The translations under genes were made by a program, and so were the position numbers. From Phycisphaeraceae bacterium (GTDB taxonomy: Bacteria; Planctomycetota; Phycisphaerae; Phycisphaerales; SM1A02), in NCBI GenBank assembly GCA_019636735.1, contig JAHBWY010000003.1, forward strand, positions 372,001 through 436,000: a DNA stretch of 64,000 nucleotides. Direction: 5' to 3'. Below the pieces are notes generated by a model. That model was not told the origin of the DNA, did not search any database, and saw only the letters and a list, made by a program, of their open reading frames with translations. This document shows positions 1 through 8,306 of this stretch, piece by piece; the first letter of the stretch is position 1; the number at the start of each line of letters is the position of its first letter.

Positions 1-1
1 C

Positions 2-307
2 CGCGAGAGCCTGCTTGAGCAGGGCCAGATGTGGTTCGTCGCACGGCACGAACTCGACTACGAAGCCGAGGCGTGGCCGGGCGATGCGCTTGTGGTGGCG
101 ACCTGGGTTCGCAATGTTGGCAAGGCCCGCTCATGGCGCGACACGGTGGTCTGGAGGCCTCGAGATCGAACCGTCGTCCTCCGCGCGGCGACCTCCTGGG
201 TGTTGGTGGACATCCTGTCTCGGAAGCCGGCGAGGCTCACCGACGAGGTCGCCCTTCAGCTCGACCCGCTCGAACCTCGCGATCTCGCAGGCCGTAGCAT
301 TCCCTGA
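2..307 (+). CDS. Acyl-CoA thioesterase (hotdog fold), C-terminal part
   Basis: Open at the left edge: the reading frame enters from outside the window and its first complete codon is at base 2. About 101 residues remain. The remaining segment has the layout of the second half of a 4-hydroxybenzoyl-CoA thioesterase-type hotdog domain. It has a strand around WFVARHELDYEAEAWPGD, then VVATWVRN, and the RTVVLRAATSWVLVD strand where these enzymes pack their last sheet. The family hydrolyses acyl-CoA thioesters in the cytoplasm. The catalytic N-terminal part is not visible, so substrate cannot be guessed. Downstream is a separate promoter and small transcript, so the gene appears to end its transcription unit here. 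Confidence 0.7.
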   Translation, partial: RESLLEQGQMWFVARHELDYEAEAWPGDALVVATWVRNVGKARSWRDTVVWRPRDRTVVLRAATSWVLVDILSRKPARLTDEVALQLDPLEPRDLAGRSIP

Positions 308-324
308 CTTGCCTGCCAGCGCAC

Positions 325-354
325 TTGCCAAAGGCAGGTCGGCCGAGGTAATAC
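325..354 (+). promoter_or_regulatory. Sigma-70-like promoter for the candidate small RNA
   Basis: TTGCCA at 325-330 and TAATAC at 349-354 are separated by 18 bases. This predicts transcription starting near 361. No good reading frame follows, but a structured stretch ending in a strong terminator does. Confidence 0.55.
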
Positions 355-360
355 ACGCAT

Positions 361-510
361 CAACTTCTCGCGGACCCTCAGAAAAAGTCGAAGCCGGAAA
401 GGGTCCGCGTCCGAAAAGTCTGACAGCGCTGGGTTGTGCGGGCGCTCTTCACGAGCATCTTTCTCCCCTCCGCCCCGTCGACCCGATCAGTTTGGATCGA
501 CGGGGTTTTT
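361..510 (+). ncRNA. Candidate structured small RNA of about 150 nt
   Basis: The 457-base gap between the thioesterase and the phosphoesterase holds a promoter (325-354), a perfect 10-bp stem (369-378 with 400-409, 21-nt loop), a short possible stem (425-429 with 442-446), and a perfect 9-bp terminator stem followed by five T. The predicted transcript is about 361-510. I see no match to the 4.5S SRP RNA, tmRNA or RNase P consensus elements that I know. It could instead be a terminated leader of the phosphoesterase gene, which starts 255 bases further on. Identity is unknown. Confidence 0.45.
473..510 (+). terminator. Rho-independent terminator
   Basis: A perfect 9-bp stem (473-481 with 497-505) with a 15-nt loop is followed by TTTTT at 506-510. 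It ends the candidate small RNA and may also catch read-through from the thioesterase gene. Confidence 0.8.
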
Positions 511-764
511 CTCGCTCTTCAGCGAGTCTCGCGCATTTCCGTTCAGGTCGCATTGACCTTGTTGGAGATCCTGTGCGAAGTTGCTTGGCCGATCTTCGCA
601 TCGCGTGTTCGATGCCTCCCCTCCGGGACTCCGAGAGGTGTGGCCCAGCGCTCGGCGCCTTGTCATGGCACGCACGAGCGGCCCGCGATTGACCCGGCTC
701 GGGGAGAAATCTCAAAATTCCGCGCTCCTTTGACCTGAGGGGCTGAAGCGCAGAGGATGCGGTC

Positions 765-2633
765 ATGCTGATCCACCTACTCGCCGCGATTCTGGCCGCG
801 CTCGTCGCCTCGCCTCAGCAGTTCACGAGGGTTGACGGCCTGGCTGTTGATGGCCAGACCGTCGCCGTTGCCGACCTGCCGCCCATCCAACGGATCGCCA
901 TCCTTCCCGATCGGACGACCGGTCGGGACTGGGGGTTGCCCTACCTGCGTCGCGCGGTCGAGGACCTGAACCGGACGAGCCCCGACGCGGTCTTCTGCAT
1001 CGGGGACATGGTGCAGGGCTACACCCGAAGCGTCGAGGAGTGGGAGCGCCAGGCCGAAGAGTTCAAGTCGATCATTGCTCCCTTGACCATGCCCTTCTTT
1101 CCCGTGGCCGGCAACCACGATGTCATGGGAGGAACCCGCCGTCCCGACGACGACACCTTCATCGCCCACTACCGGCGGGTCTTCGGACCGCTCTGGTACA
1201 CGGTCGAGCTCGATCACCTGACCTCGATCATTTTGTACTCCGAAGAGGGGCTCTTTGAGCGCAGAGCCCGACTCTCCGACGAGCAGTTGCAGTGGCTCTC
1301 GGGCGCCTTGACCGCCGCGAAGGCGCGGGGGAAGCCGATCATCGTGCTGCTTCACCGCCCGCTCTGGCGGATTGGCGCGGTCGGTTGGAGCGAGCGGGTG
1401 CAGCCGCTGCTCGATGCGGCCGGCGTGAAGGCCGTCTTTGCAGGCCACTTCCACTCCATGCAGCGGGATGAGAGTGTCGGCGGGGTCGACTACCACATCG
1501 TCGGAGTGTGCGGCGGCGCGATCGACCAGCATCCGTTGAGCGGACAGTTCCATCACCTGACCTACATCGATGTGCGGGCCGACGGCACCCTTCGAGTGCA
1601 CCACTCCCCCGTGGGGGCCACGCTTCCCGATGATTGGGTGGCGCGGGACGATCAGGATCGCGTCTACAAGCTGCGCTTCGATCGTGATGTGCTCACTTGG
1701 AAGGGTGTCTTTCCCGACCCTTCGATGGCTTCCGCGCCCATCGTGGGCGAAGTGGAGCTTGAGTTCCGCAACCCGCTCGATGTGCAGGTCGAGGTCTCCC
1801 TCGAACAGGTCCGCGCGGCACCTGGGCCGTGGATCGTGCCGAACGAGCACTTCCTGAGTTGGACCCCGGTGGACATCTTCAACCGGGCTACGCACGAGCT
1901 GATCGGTCCATTCAACATCTCGGGGCTCGATCGCCATCCGGTCGATCCGGGCGATCGAACGCAGATTCCCGTGCGCCTCCGGGCCATCCCCGTGAGCGCG
2001 CCCGTGGCTCCGCCACCCATCGAGTTCCGGGTGAAGCTGCTCGACCGTCGCAGCCGCGAGATCCCGGTCTTCATGCCGCTTCGGCTTCCGATCCAGCGCA
2101 TCATTCCGCTGCCCGACCGCCTCGAGAGCGCCACGCCCTACCCGATCTGTGTTTGGGAGCCCTCGCCCTACGACACACTCGAAGAGAATCCGACGGTTCG
2201 ACTGGCGCTCGAGCGGAGCGCCACGGCCGACGCGCTCCTCGTGGAAGTCCGTGTGCCCGACTCGGTCGTCAGCGCGTATGAGGATGACCAGCGCACCTTC
2301 GAAGAGCGGCGTGATGACCCCCTCGCCGATGCCGTGCGAATCCAGATCGGGACAACCCGTCGCAGCGTCGATGTCCTGACCGAACCATTTGCGGGCCAGA
2401 CTTTCGGAGATGCCTGCGAAGCGGAAACCCCGGAGCGCTGGCCCAACAACGCGGGCTGGACGCAGCGCATTCGTGTGCCCTGGCCGGGTGGACGCTTCGA
2501 CCCCAATGCCTCTCCGACCCTCAACATCGGCGTGGCTGACAACGACGACACCTATCACACCCAGTGGCGCTGGCTCTCCCCCAAGTCCCATCCCGCCCGC
2601 CTCATGCTTCAGCCCAGCGCGGGAAGGCGCTGA
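765..2633 (+). CDS. Exported calcineurin-like metallophosphoesterase
   Basis: 622 residues. A hydrophobic N-terminus (LIHLLAAILAALVAS) looks like a signal peptide, so the protein probably acts in the periplasm or on the surface. Residues about 42-290 carry the metallophosphoesterase blocks: GD in CIGDMVQG, GNHD at 116-119, a conserved His in VLLHRP, and GHFH at 227-230. These bind the two metal ions in this superfamily. The first block, normally Asp-x-His, reads D-R-T, so one metal ligand is changed. The remaining 300 residues look like beta-sandwich modules and I do not recognise them. Substrate is unknown; the superfamily includes phosphodiesterases and purple acid phosphatase relatives. 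It stands alone between the small RNA terminator and a lipoprotein gene. Confidence 0.8.
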   Translation: MLIHLLAAILAALVASPQQFTRVDGLAVDGQTVAVADLPPIQRIAILPDRTTGRDWGLPYLRRAVEDLNRTSPDAVFCIGDMVQGYTRSVEEWERQAEEFKSIIAPLTMPFFPVAGNHDVMGGTRRPDDDTFIAHYRRVFGPLWYTVELDHLTSIILYSEEGLFERRARLSDEQLQWLSGALTAAKARGKPIIVLLHRPLWRIGAVGWSERVQPLLDAAGVKAVFAGHFHSMQRDESVGGVDYHIVGVCGGAIDQHPLSGQFHHLTYIDVRADGTLRVHHSPVGATLPDDWVARDDQDRVYKLRFDRDVLTWKGVFPDPSMASAPIVGEVELEFRNPLDVQVEVSLEQVRAAPGPWIVPNEHFLSWTPVDIFNRATHELIGPFNISGLDRHPVDPGDRTQIPVRLRAIPVSAPVAPPPIEFRVKLLDRRSREIPVFMPLRLPIQRIIPLPDRLESATPYPICVWEPSPYDTLEENPTVRLALERSATADALLVEVRVPDSVVSAYEDDQRTFEERRDDPLADAVRIQIGTTRRSVDVLTEPFAGQTFGDACEAETPERWPNNAGWTQRIRVPWPGGRFDPNASPTLNIGVADNDDTYHTQWRWLSPKSHPARLMLQPSAGRR

Positions 2634-2771
2634 GTGCTGGTGGGAGCCTTGGCATCCCTCAACCCGGGGGCCAATGGCGGAACCGCCCTCAGCGTGGTTA
2701 GAATCGCATGCACTCGTCAAGGCCGCCCGAGGTGACGGCCGTTGCGAGGGTCAGTTTCAGGAGATCCTTCC

Positions 2772-2978
2772 ATGAAGAGAGCACTCGCAACCGCAAGTCT
2801 CCTCGCCACAGCGGCGATCTTTGTCTGCGCCGCCGCTGGCTGCGACAACAACAACACCCCTGCCGCCCAGAAGGTCACGCCCCGGAAGCCCGGCGCGGAC
2901 TATGACGGCCCGCCGATTCAGGCTCCGAAGCCACCGCCGATGGGTAGCGTCGACGATCCGAGCCGCCGGGCCAACTGA
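2772..2978 (+). CDS. Small proline-rich lipoprotein
   Basis: 68 residues from ATG 2772, chosen because AGGAG at 2759-2763 lies 8 bases upstream. A Lys/Arg start and hydrophobic stretch lead to AAGC, an acceptable lipobox with the lipidated Cys followed by Asp and an Asn run. The mature part is short, rich in Pro, Lys and Asp, and probably unstructured. No function can be assigned. It lies about 140 bases after the phosphoesterase gene. Confidence 0.65.
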   Translation: MKRALATASLLATAAIFVCAAAGCDNNNTPAAQKVTPRKPGADYDGPPIQAPKPPPMGSVDDPSRRAN

Positions 2979-3019
2979 GCCTGCCGCAGCCCGCGGCGTG
3001 CTTGAGCAAGTGGCCGTGT

Positions 3020-3040
3020 GGCCCGTGGCAGTCACGGGCC
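3020..3040. other. Hairpin between convergent genes
   Basis: A perfect 8-bp stem (3020-3027 with 3033-3040) has a 5-nt loop. It sits between the lipoprotein gene and the convergent phosphohexomutase gene. There is no T-run on either side, so it is at best a weak or factor-dependent terminator. Confidence 0.35.
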
Positions 3041-3181
3041 GCGTCAATCAGACGCCGAGAATGTGGCGCGCCTCATCGCGGCCTCTCTGCTGACCACGGC
3101 CCCCGCGCTCATTCGATGATGGAGTGAAGAGCCCCGTCGGAACAGGTGAAGCGCTTCCTCGCTCCCTGCTCCGGCGGGTGT

Positions 3182-4579
3182 TCAATGCGCCACGCGGCGA
3201 CCGAGGTGACGCGAGAGTTCCCTGACCATCGTGTCGACGGTGCCTCGATCGGCAGCCTCGAGATTCAGTCGGAGGAGCGGCTCGGTGTTGCTCATGCGCA
3301 CATTGCACCACCAGATGCCGGCGTCGAGGCTGAGGCCGTCGAGCGAGGTGACCTTGGCCTTCGGAAAGGCGCGCCGAAGCGCATCAAGCGCCCCCTGCTT
3401 GTTCTCATTCTCGAAGTTGATCTCGCCGCTCTGGTGGTAGCGGCGCAGAGGCGCGAGCGCCTTGGAGAGCGGCCGACCGTCGCGCAGCGCCTGGTTCAGC
3501 ACGGCGACGAGCGCTCGGGCACCCGAGTCCGTGTTGAACATGTCGCGGAAGTAGAAGTGCCCGGAGAGTTCGCCACCCACGATGCCGCCACTCTCGGCGA
3601 GCTTCGACTTCATGAAGACATGGCCGACCCGACTCTCGATGGGGACGCCGCCAGCGGCCCGGATCGCCTCGGGCACGGCCCGGCTCGATCGAAGGTCGTA
3701 GATCACACCCGCCCCCGGCGCCGAGGCGAGGAAGCCGGGCACCAGCCACGCGAGCAGCAGGTCACAGCCGATCGGCGCCCCGGTCTCATCGACGATCATG
3801 CAGCGGTCCGCATCGCCATCGAAGCAGACGCCGAAGGCGGCGCCTCGCTTGACGACCTCGCGCCTGAGGTCGGCGAGATTCGCCTCGACCAGCGGATTGG
3901 GCTCATGCACGAACTCACCGCTTGAGTTGTCGAAGTGGAGACGCGTAACGCGGAGTCCCTTCACGCCGTCGAAGAGCTTCGGCACCATGGTGCCCGCCAT
4001 GCCGTTGCTGGCATCGATGACCACCTCGAGGGTGGCGCGACCGTCGAGAAGGCGAGGATCGAGAAGTCGAAGCACATGCTCGCGGTAGGCGGGCCAGAGG
4101 TCGCGCTTCTCCTCCCGGCCGCCACGACGATCAGCTTTCTCACGCTCAACGAGCGCTGCGAATTCGCGAATGCGCTCGAGGCCGCTCCCCTCGCCGACGG
4201 GCTTCGCCTTCATGCGGCTGATCTTGAAGCCGTTGTACTCCGCTGGATTGTGGCTGGCGGTGGTCTGCACTCCTCCGGCGCAGCCGAGGTGGTTGATCGC
4301 AAAGGAGATGAAGGGTGTGTCAACGAGCCCCACATCGATGACATCGGCGCCGAAGTCGAGCATCCCCTGCCGCAGGGCCTGAGAGAGCGCCGGTGAGCTC
4401 TTCCGCATGTCACGACCCACGACGACCGTGCGAGCCATCGGGTCTGGGTCGAGCGCGTTGGCCGCTTCTCCCAGCAGGAGTTCAGCCGTACCCCATCCGA
4501 TCTGCCACGCGATCTTCTCGTTCAGGGGCCGAGGGTAGGTCGCGCGGATGTCATACGCCTTGAAGACCTTCGCCAGCAT
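3182..4579 (-). CDS. Phosphomannomutase/phosphoglucomutase
   Basis: 465 residues from the ATG at 4579, where the family alignment starts (MLAKVFKAYDIR). An upstream in-frame start at 4645 would add 22 unrelated residues. The alpha-D-phosphohexomutase landmarks are present in order: the phosphoserine loop TTASHNP at about 106-112, the magnesium loop DGDADR, the sugar-binding GGELSGH, and the phosphate-binding C-terminal SNTEPLLRLNLEA. The enzyme interconverts hexose 6- and 1-phosphates in the cytoplasm to feed nucleotide-sugar synthesis for exopolysaccharide or LPS. Sequence style matches the AlgC/ManB group; which sugar is preferred cannot be told from sequence. It is transcribed alone, convergent with the lipoprotein gene. 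Confidence 0.92.
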   Translation of the reverse strand: MLAKVFKAYDIRATYPRPLNEKIAWQIGWGTAELLLGEAANALDPDPMARTVVVGRDMRKSSPALSQALRQGMLDFGADVIDVGLVDTPFISFAINHLGCAGGVQTTASHNPAEYNGFKISRMKAKPVGEGSGLERIREFAALVEREKADRRGGREEKRDLWPAYREHVLRLLDPRLLDGRATLEVVIDASNGMAGTMVPKLFDGVKGLRVTRLHFDNSSGEFVHEPNPLVEANLADLRREVVKRGAAFGVCFDGDADRCMIVDETGAPIGCDLLLAWLVPGFLASAPGAGVIYDLRSSRAVPEAIRAAGGVPIESRVGHVFMKSKLAESGGIVGGELSGHFYFRDMFNTDSGARALVAVLNQALRDGRPLSKALAPLRRYHQSGEINFENENKQGALDALRRAFPKAKVTSLDGLSLDAGIWWCNVRMSNTEPLLRLNLEAADRGTVDTMVRELSRHLGRRVAH

Positions 4580-4648
4580 GGCGGCGATCTTACAGGTCGA
4601 GTCGACGGGGCGATCGTCGGTCGTGCGTGCGTTGCACTGCCCCAAGTG

Positions 4649-4686
4649 AAACGGGCGCCGCGGGAATCTCTTCCACGCGGCGCCCG
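4649..4686 (-). terminator. Terminator-like hairpin after the PEP-CTERM-like gene
   Basis: A perfect 11-bp stem (4652-4662 with 4676-4686) has a 13-nt loop. On the minus strand it is followed by only three T. It lies 64 bases after the stop of the exported-protein gene and before the phosphohexomutase start. Confidence 0.55.
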
Positions 4687-4749
4687 CAGGAGACGGTCTC
4701 TGGAGTCCAGAGCCGGCGCGATCATGTTCGCGCCAGATGTGTCGCGAGA

Positions 4750-5445
4750 TCAGGCCCGACGACGACGAGCACCGACGATGCCCGCGAAGCCGAGCATGGC
4801 GATCGCGCCGGGAGTCGGAATCGCGTAGCCGAATCGACCCACCGCGATCCCATTGCTGCCATCACCAATGACCTGCACCCGAACGGATTCGATGAAGGTG
4901 CTGCCGTCGGTGAACGCGCCAGCCCAGGTCGCGCCACCGAAACCGTCGGCGGTCTGATTCATCATGGCGACATTGCCGAGGTTGTCGAATGCGGCGATCT
5001 GGTAGTCAAATGTGGAGAAGGCATTCGACTCGAAGAAGAGCGAGAACGCCACCGTTCCCGGGCTCATCGTCAGGGTGATCGCGGTCGAAGAGGTACCGGC
5101 GAAGTAGACGCTGCCGTCGTAACCGCCGCTCCAGCTCGCCCAGCCGCTGCCAACATGGAAGTGGGTGGTCGGATTCGCGAAGCTCGCCGTGTGGGTTGAG
5201 AAGGGATCAGAGGACGCGAGCGAGGTGGTGTCACCGGGCGAGAGGAACGGATCGAAATTGTCGTACTGAGTCATGTTCCATCCACCGAGCAGCGCCGGGG
5301 GAACATCCCATCCCGCCCCGCTGCCGGTGGCGCCGCCGCCGATGATCGAGACATTGGCCGAGGCGAATGATGCGGCCAGAAGGACGCCTGCTCCCGCCAC
5401 GGCGGAGGGTGCGAGACCGAGGTTCTTGAGAATCTGAGATACCAT
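4750..5445 (-). CDS. Exported protein with PEP-CTERM-like sorting tail
   Basis: 231 residues from ATG 5445. A signal peptide (GAGVLLAASFASA) is followed by about 170 residues rich in Gly, Ser, Thr and Phe, which look like a beta-rich secreted domain. The C-terminus reads PTPGAIAMLGFAGIVGARRRRA: a Pro-containing linker, one hydrophobic helix, and a basic cluster. This is the tripartite layout of PEP-CTERM exosortase substrates, in the variant form common in Phycisphaerae. The protein is therefore probably held in or cut at the envelope, but no exosortase gene is in the window. A start at 5523 is possible but adds a segment with no signal character. Confidence 0.75.
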   Translation of the reverse strand: MVSQILKNLGLAPSAVAGAGVLLAASFASANVSIIGGGATGSGAGWDVPPALLGGWNMTQYDNFDPFLSPGDTTSLASSDPFSTHTASFANPTTHFHVGSGWASWSGGYDGSVYFAGTSSTAITLTMSPGTVAFSLFFESNAFSTFDYQIAAFDNLGNVAMMNQTADGFGGATWAGAFTDGSTFIESVRVQVIGDGSNGIAVGRFGYAIPTPGAIAMLGFAGIVGARRRRA

Positions 5446-5603
5446 AGGAAAACCAGCTTTCTTTCTGCCCCACTGCGGGGGATTGCAACGGACCGGCTGC
5501 AGCCCTGGCAGGACATCTGCCAAAGGGTCACGGCCACAACAGGAACCGTCTTACCACAAACACGGCGACTTGAGCGTTCAGGCGCAATGAACCCGCGACT
5601 TCT

Positions 5604-5632
5604 TTGCCGCTTCCTGAAGAATTCGCTACACT
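5604..5632 (+). promoter_or_regulatory. Promoter of rpsB-tsf
   Basis: TTGCCG at 5604-5609 and TACACT at 5627-5632 have ideal 17-base spacing, predicting a start near 5640. That leaves a leader of about 280 bases before rpsB. Confidence 0.6.
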
Positions 5633-5639
5633 CGGCGAT

Positions 5640-5921
5640 TCGCCCGGGTGGGGTTGTGGGGGTCGGCATGTCCGACCCCACTGCCCCTCCGACGCCGGTC
5701 TCCCGGCGTGCCCCGGTCGAAGGCTGCAGCGATGTGGACCTGCCGCCAGTGCCGGGAACGGCCGAGTGTCGGTCGTTCCGCTGTTCGTCCGTCCAAAGCG
5801 CCCTGTTGGACGGGTCGACCGCCATCGGAGCCCCCCGTGGGGTGCCTCCCTGGAATCCACCGGTCACCCGTCGGTGTCGCTGCTCACGCGCGGAGCTCCG
5901 CGCAGAAGGAAGCCGTTCGTC
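5640..5921 (+). promoter_or_regulatory. Long structured 5' leader of rpsB
   Basis: The 476-base gap before rpsB contains the promoter and about 280 bases of probable mRNA leader. Visible stems include 5659-5666 with 5672-5679 (8 bp, 5-nt loop) and a 16-base perfect palindrome at 5888-5903, directly upstream of the AAGGA ribosome site at 5906-5910. Bacterial rpsB leaders are often controlled by S2 binding. Whether this one resembles a known class cannot be decided by eye. Confidence 0.45.
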
Positions 5922-6794
5922 ATGGCATCGCTCGTCAAGGAACTCGTTGAGGCCGGCATTCACTTCGGCCAGCGTCGGAGCAACTGGAATCCGCGCATGG
6001 CGCCGTACATCCACGGCGTCAAGAATCAGATCCACATCATCGACATCCGGGAGACCATCAAGGGTCTTCTCCTGGCGAAGAAGTTCGTCGCACGCACCGT
6101 CGCCGAGGGGAAGGATGTCTGCTTCGTGGGCACCAAGCGACAGGCGCGCGGTGCCATCGAGCAGTACTGCACCGATGTGAAGATGCCCTATGTCACCGAG
6201 CGCTGGCTCGGTGGAACGCTCACCAACTTCCGCACCATTCGAGATCGCCTCAAGCGGCTCGAGGAGCTGGAAGGACTCATGACGAGCGGCGAGATCAAGA
6301 ACTACTCCAAGAAGATGGAGTCGCAGCTCACACGCGAGCAGAAGAAGATCTTCCGGAATCTCAACGGCATTCGAAGCATGACCCGGCTCCCTGGGGCCCT
6401 TGTGGTCATTGATGTGAACCGCGAGACCAATGCGCTCAACGAGGCGAGAAACCTCGGCATTCCGACGATCTGCCTCATCGACACCGACGGTAATCCGGAA
6501 CTTGCCGACATTCCGATCCCAGGCAACGACGACTCGATGCGCTCGATCGACATCGTGGTCCGCGAGCTCTGCGGCGCCGTCACCGATGGACGGTCCCTGC
6601 GCAGCGAGCAGGCCGTGACCGAAGGCCAGCGCAGCGATGGCGCCTCCGAAGGCTCCGCCGTGCCGCCGCGCCGACGATCAAGCCGCAGCCAGTTCCGCGC
6701 CGATGGCCGAGCCGAGGCGTCGGAAGCCGTCGAGGCCCCGGCGGCGGCGCGAAGTGCGTCGCCTGCGCCCGAGAGCATCGCCGACAACGCCTGA
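5922..6794 (+). CDS. rpsB: 30S ribosomal protein S2
   Basis: 290 residues from ATG 5922, with AAGGA 11 bases upstream. The S2 core is clear: LVKELVEAGIHFGQRRSNWNP at the N-terminus, YIHGVKNQIHIIDI, TVAEGKDVCFVGTK, and the IPTICLIDTDGNPELADIPIPGNDD-type segment that ends the core near residue 210. S2 is assembled late onto the small subunit and contacts S1. The last 75 or so residues are a low-complexity Ala/Arg/Ser/Glu tail not found in the E. coli protein, and probably disordered. tsf follows after 103 bases containing one hairpin, the usual rpsB-tsf order. Confidence 0.97.
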   Translation: MASLVKELVEAGIHFGQRRSNWNPRMAPYIHGVKNQIHIIDIRETIKGLLLAKKFVARTVAEGKDVCFVGTKRQARGAIEQYCTDVKMPYVTERWLGGTLTNFRTIRDRLKRLEELEGLMTSGEIKNYSKKMESQLTREQKKIFRNLNGIRSMTRLPGALVVIDVNRETNALNEARNLGIPTICLIDTDGNPELADIPIPGNDDSMRSIDIVVRELCGAVTDGRSLRSEQAVTEGQRSDGASEGSAVPPRRRSSRSQFRADGRAEASEAVEAPAAARSASPAPESIADNA

Positions 6795-6811
6795 GGCGTC
6801 TCGGAGTCCCG

Positions 6812-6830
6812 AGCGCCGACGGTCGGCGCT
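6812..6830 (+). other. Hairpin between rpsB and tsf
   Basis: A perfect 8-bp stem (6812-6819 with 6823-6830) has a 3-nt loop and no clear T-run. It could act as a partial attenuator or mRNA-stability element between the two translation genes. Confidence 0.4.
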
Positions 6831-6897
6831 TCCCCAACTCGACCAATTGAAGATCACCTGAAGACCATGTGATCATGGACCGCAAGGAGTCCCTTTC

Positions 6898-7719
6898 GTG
6901 ACCAGCATGAGCACCCCCGAGATCAACCCCAAGGATGTGATGGAGCTGCGCCGCCGAACCGGCCTCGGCATGATGGACTGCAAGAAGGCGCTCGCCGAGA
7001 ACGGCGGCGACATGAAGAAGGCCGAGGCATGGCTGCGCGAGAAGCTCAAGGACAAGATGGATTCGCGCACCGACCGCGCTGCGGGCGAAGGGTGCGTCAC
7101 CATCGCGATCCGAGGTGATCGCGGGGCGATCATCGAGGTCCGCAGCGAAACCGACTTCACCAGCCGCAACGCCGAGTTCCGTGCGATGGCTGATGCCCTG
7201 GCCGACGATGCGCTCGCGCAGAGCGGCGCCGTTGCGATGACGCCCGCGATGACGGCGCGTCTTGACGAGGTCCGCATCAAGACGGGCGAGAACATCAGCT
7301 TTGCGCGAGGCACGGCCCTCTCGGGCGGCTCATTCGCCAAGTACATCCATCACGACGGCAAGCTCGGCGTGCTCATGCAGTTCGAGGGCCCGATCAAGCC
7401 CGAGGATGCCGCCGGCATCTGTCTTCACATCGCCGGTGCAGTGCCGACGCCGATTTCGGTCGATGAGCAGGGCCTGCCGAAGGAACTCGTCGATGCCAAA
7501 CGGGCCGAGGCCGTGGCCGAGGCGCAGGCGACGGGCAAGCCGGAGCAGGTCGCTCAGAAGATCGCCGAGGGCAAGCTTCGCAAGTTCTTCGAGGAGAACA
7601 CGCTGCTGGGCCAGCCCTACCTGAAGGACCCCGAGGGCAAGATGGTCGTCCGCCAGCTCGTTCCCGCCGGTGCGAAGATCGTTCGCTTCGTGCGACTTCG
7701 GGTGGGCGAGAGCGCCTGA
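6898..7719 (+). CDS. tsf: Elongation factor Ts
   Basis: 273 residues. A GTG at 6898 is preferred because AAGGAG (6884-6889) lies 8 bases upstream; ATG 6907 is the alternative, 17 bases away. The N-terminal UBA-like domain carries MELRRRTGLGMMDCKKAL, followed by the family signature ETDFTSRNAEF and the core domains, ending near KIVRFVRLRVGE. EF-Ts exchanges GDP for GTP on EF-Tu in the cytoplasm. Length is close to the E. coli protein. It is second in the operon after rpsB; a small palindrome covers its stop codon (7711-7725). Confidence 0.97.
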   Translation: MTSMSTPEINPKDVMELRRRTGLGMMDCKKALAENGGDMKKAEAWLREKLKDKMDSRTDRAAGEGCVTIAIRGDRGAIIEVRSETDFTSRNAEFRAMADALADDALAQSGAVAMTPAMTARLDEVRIKTGENISFARGTALSGGSFAKYIHHDGKLGVLMQFEGPIKPEDAAGICLHIAGAVPTPISVDEQGLPKELVDAKRAEAVAEAQATGKPEQVAQKIAEGKLRKFFEENTLLGQPYLKDPEGKMVVRQLVPAGAKIVRFVRLRVGESA

Positions 7720-7835
7720 GGCGCTTCGTCGATCCTGCGGTGACGCGACTGTTCACATCGGCGCGCTCGATCGCCACTCGGCGCTCGCCGTGTTGACTCT
7801 GGCTCCGCGCCGGGCCCCGGCGTTTGAGTCCGCCG

Positions 7836-8306
7836 TCACGCGTGAGTCGCGTTGACGCGCTCGATGGCGGCTCGGCAGATCCGTGCATGCGCCATGGCGT
7901 CCGCCGGCTCCGCGCGCCCTTCAGCCACCGCGCGGTAGCGGTCGGCGATGCCCCATCCACGCTGCCCAGGATCACTCCCATGGCGCGGCGCGAGATGCGC
8001 ATGGAGGTGCGGAACCATCTCGGTAAAGGAGAGGAGATAGATCCGCTCGGCGCCACTTGCCTCCCGGAGAGCACTCGAGAGACGCTGCATGAGATGACCG
8101 AACTCCGAGGCCTCGTCGCTGTCGATCGCATGCCACCCCTCGGCGTGGCGATCGAGGTCCACGATGAGCCAGCCCGCCATCGGCACGGGCTCGGGGTGAG
8201 GCCGCACTCGCCATCGTGTGACGCCGGTCAGCCGTTCACCGGGTTCGCGCAGGTTGCAGATGGCGCACGGCGCGGCGGGAGCCCCATGCGCTCGCTCGAA
8301 GGTCAT
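7836..8306 (-). CDS. HIT family nucleotide hydrolase
   Basis: 156 residues. The histidine-triad motif is HLHAHLAPR near residue 105, the active site with which HIT proteins cleave nucleoside phosphoramidates or dinucleoside polyphosphates. Upstream, CAIC near the N-terminus resembles the Cys pair that sometimes binds zinc in this family. WLIVDLDRHAEGW occupies the place where typical members read a strand such as VLVIPKxH. The start ATGA overlaps the stop of the upstream ClpP-fold gene by 4 bases, so the two are translationally coupled. Exact substrate is unknown. Confidence 0.85.
   Translation of the reverse strand: MTFERAHGAPAAPCAICNLREPGERLTGVTRWRVRPHPEPVPMAGWLIVDLDRHAEGWHAIDSDEASEFGHLMQRLSSALREASGAERIYLLSFTEMVPHLHAHLAPRHGSDPGQRGWGIADRYRAVAEGRAEPADAMAHARICRAAIERVNATHA

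Noticed and set aside
777..2720. A 647-residue open frame on the minus strand opposite the metallophosphoesterase
   Set aside because: It mirrors the codon pattern of the real gene, is rich in Arg, His and Gly, and has no motif. The plus-strand frame has clear metallophosphoesterase motifs.
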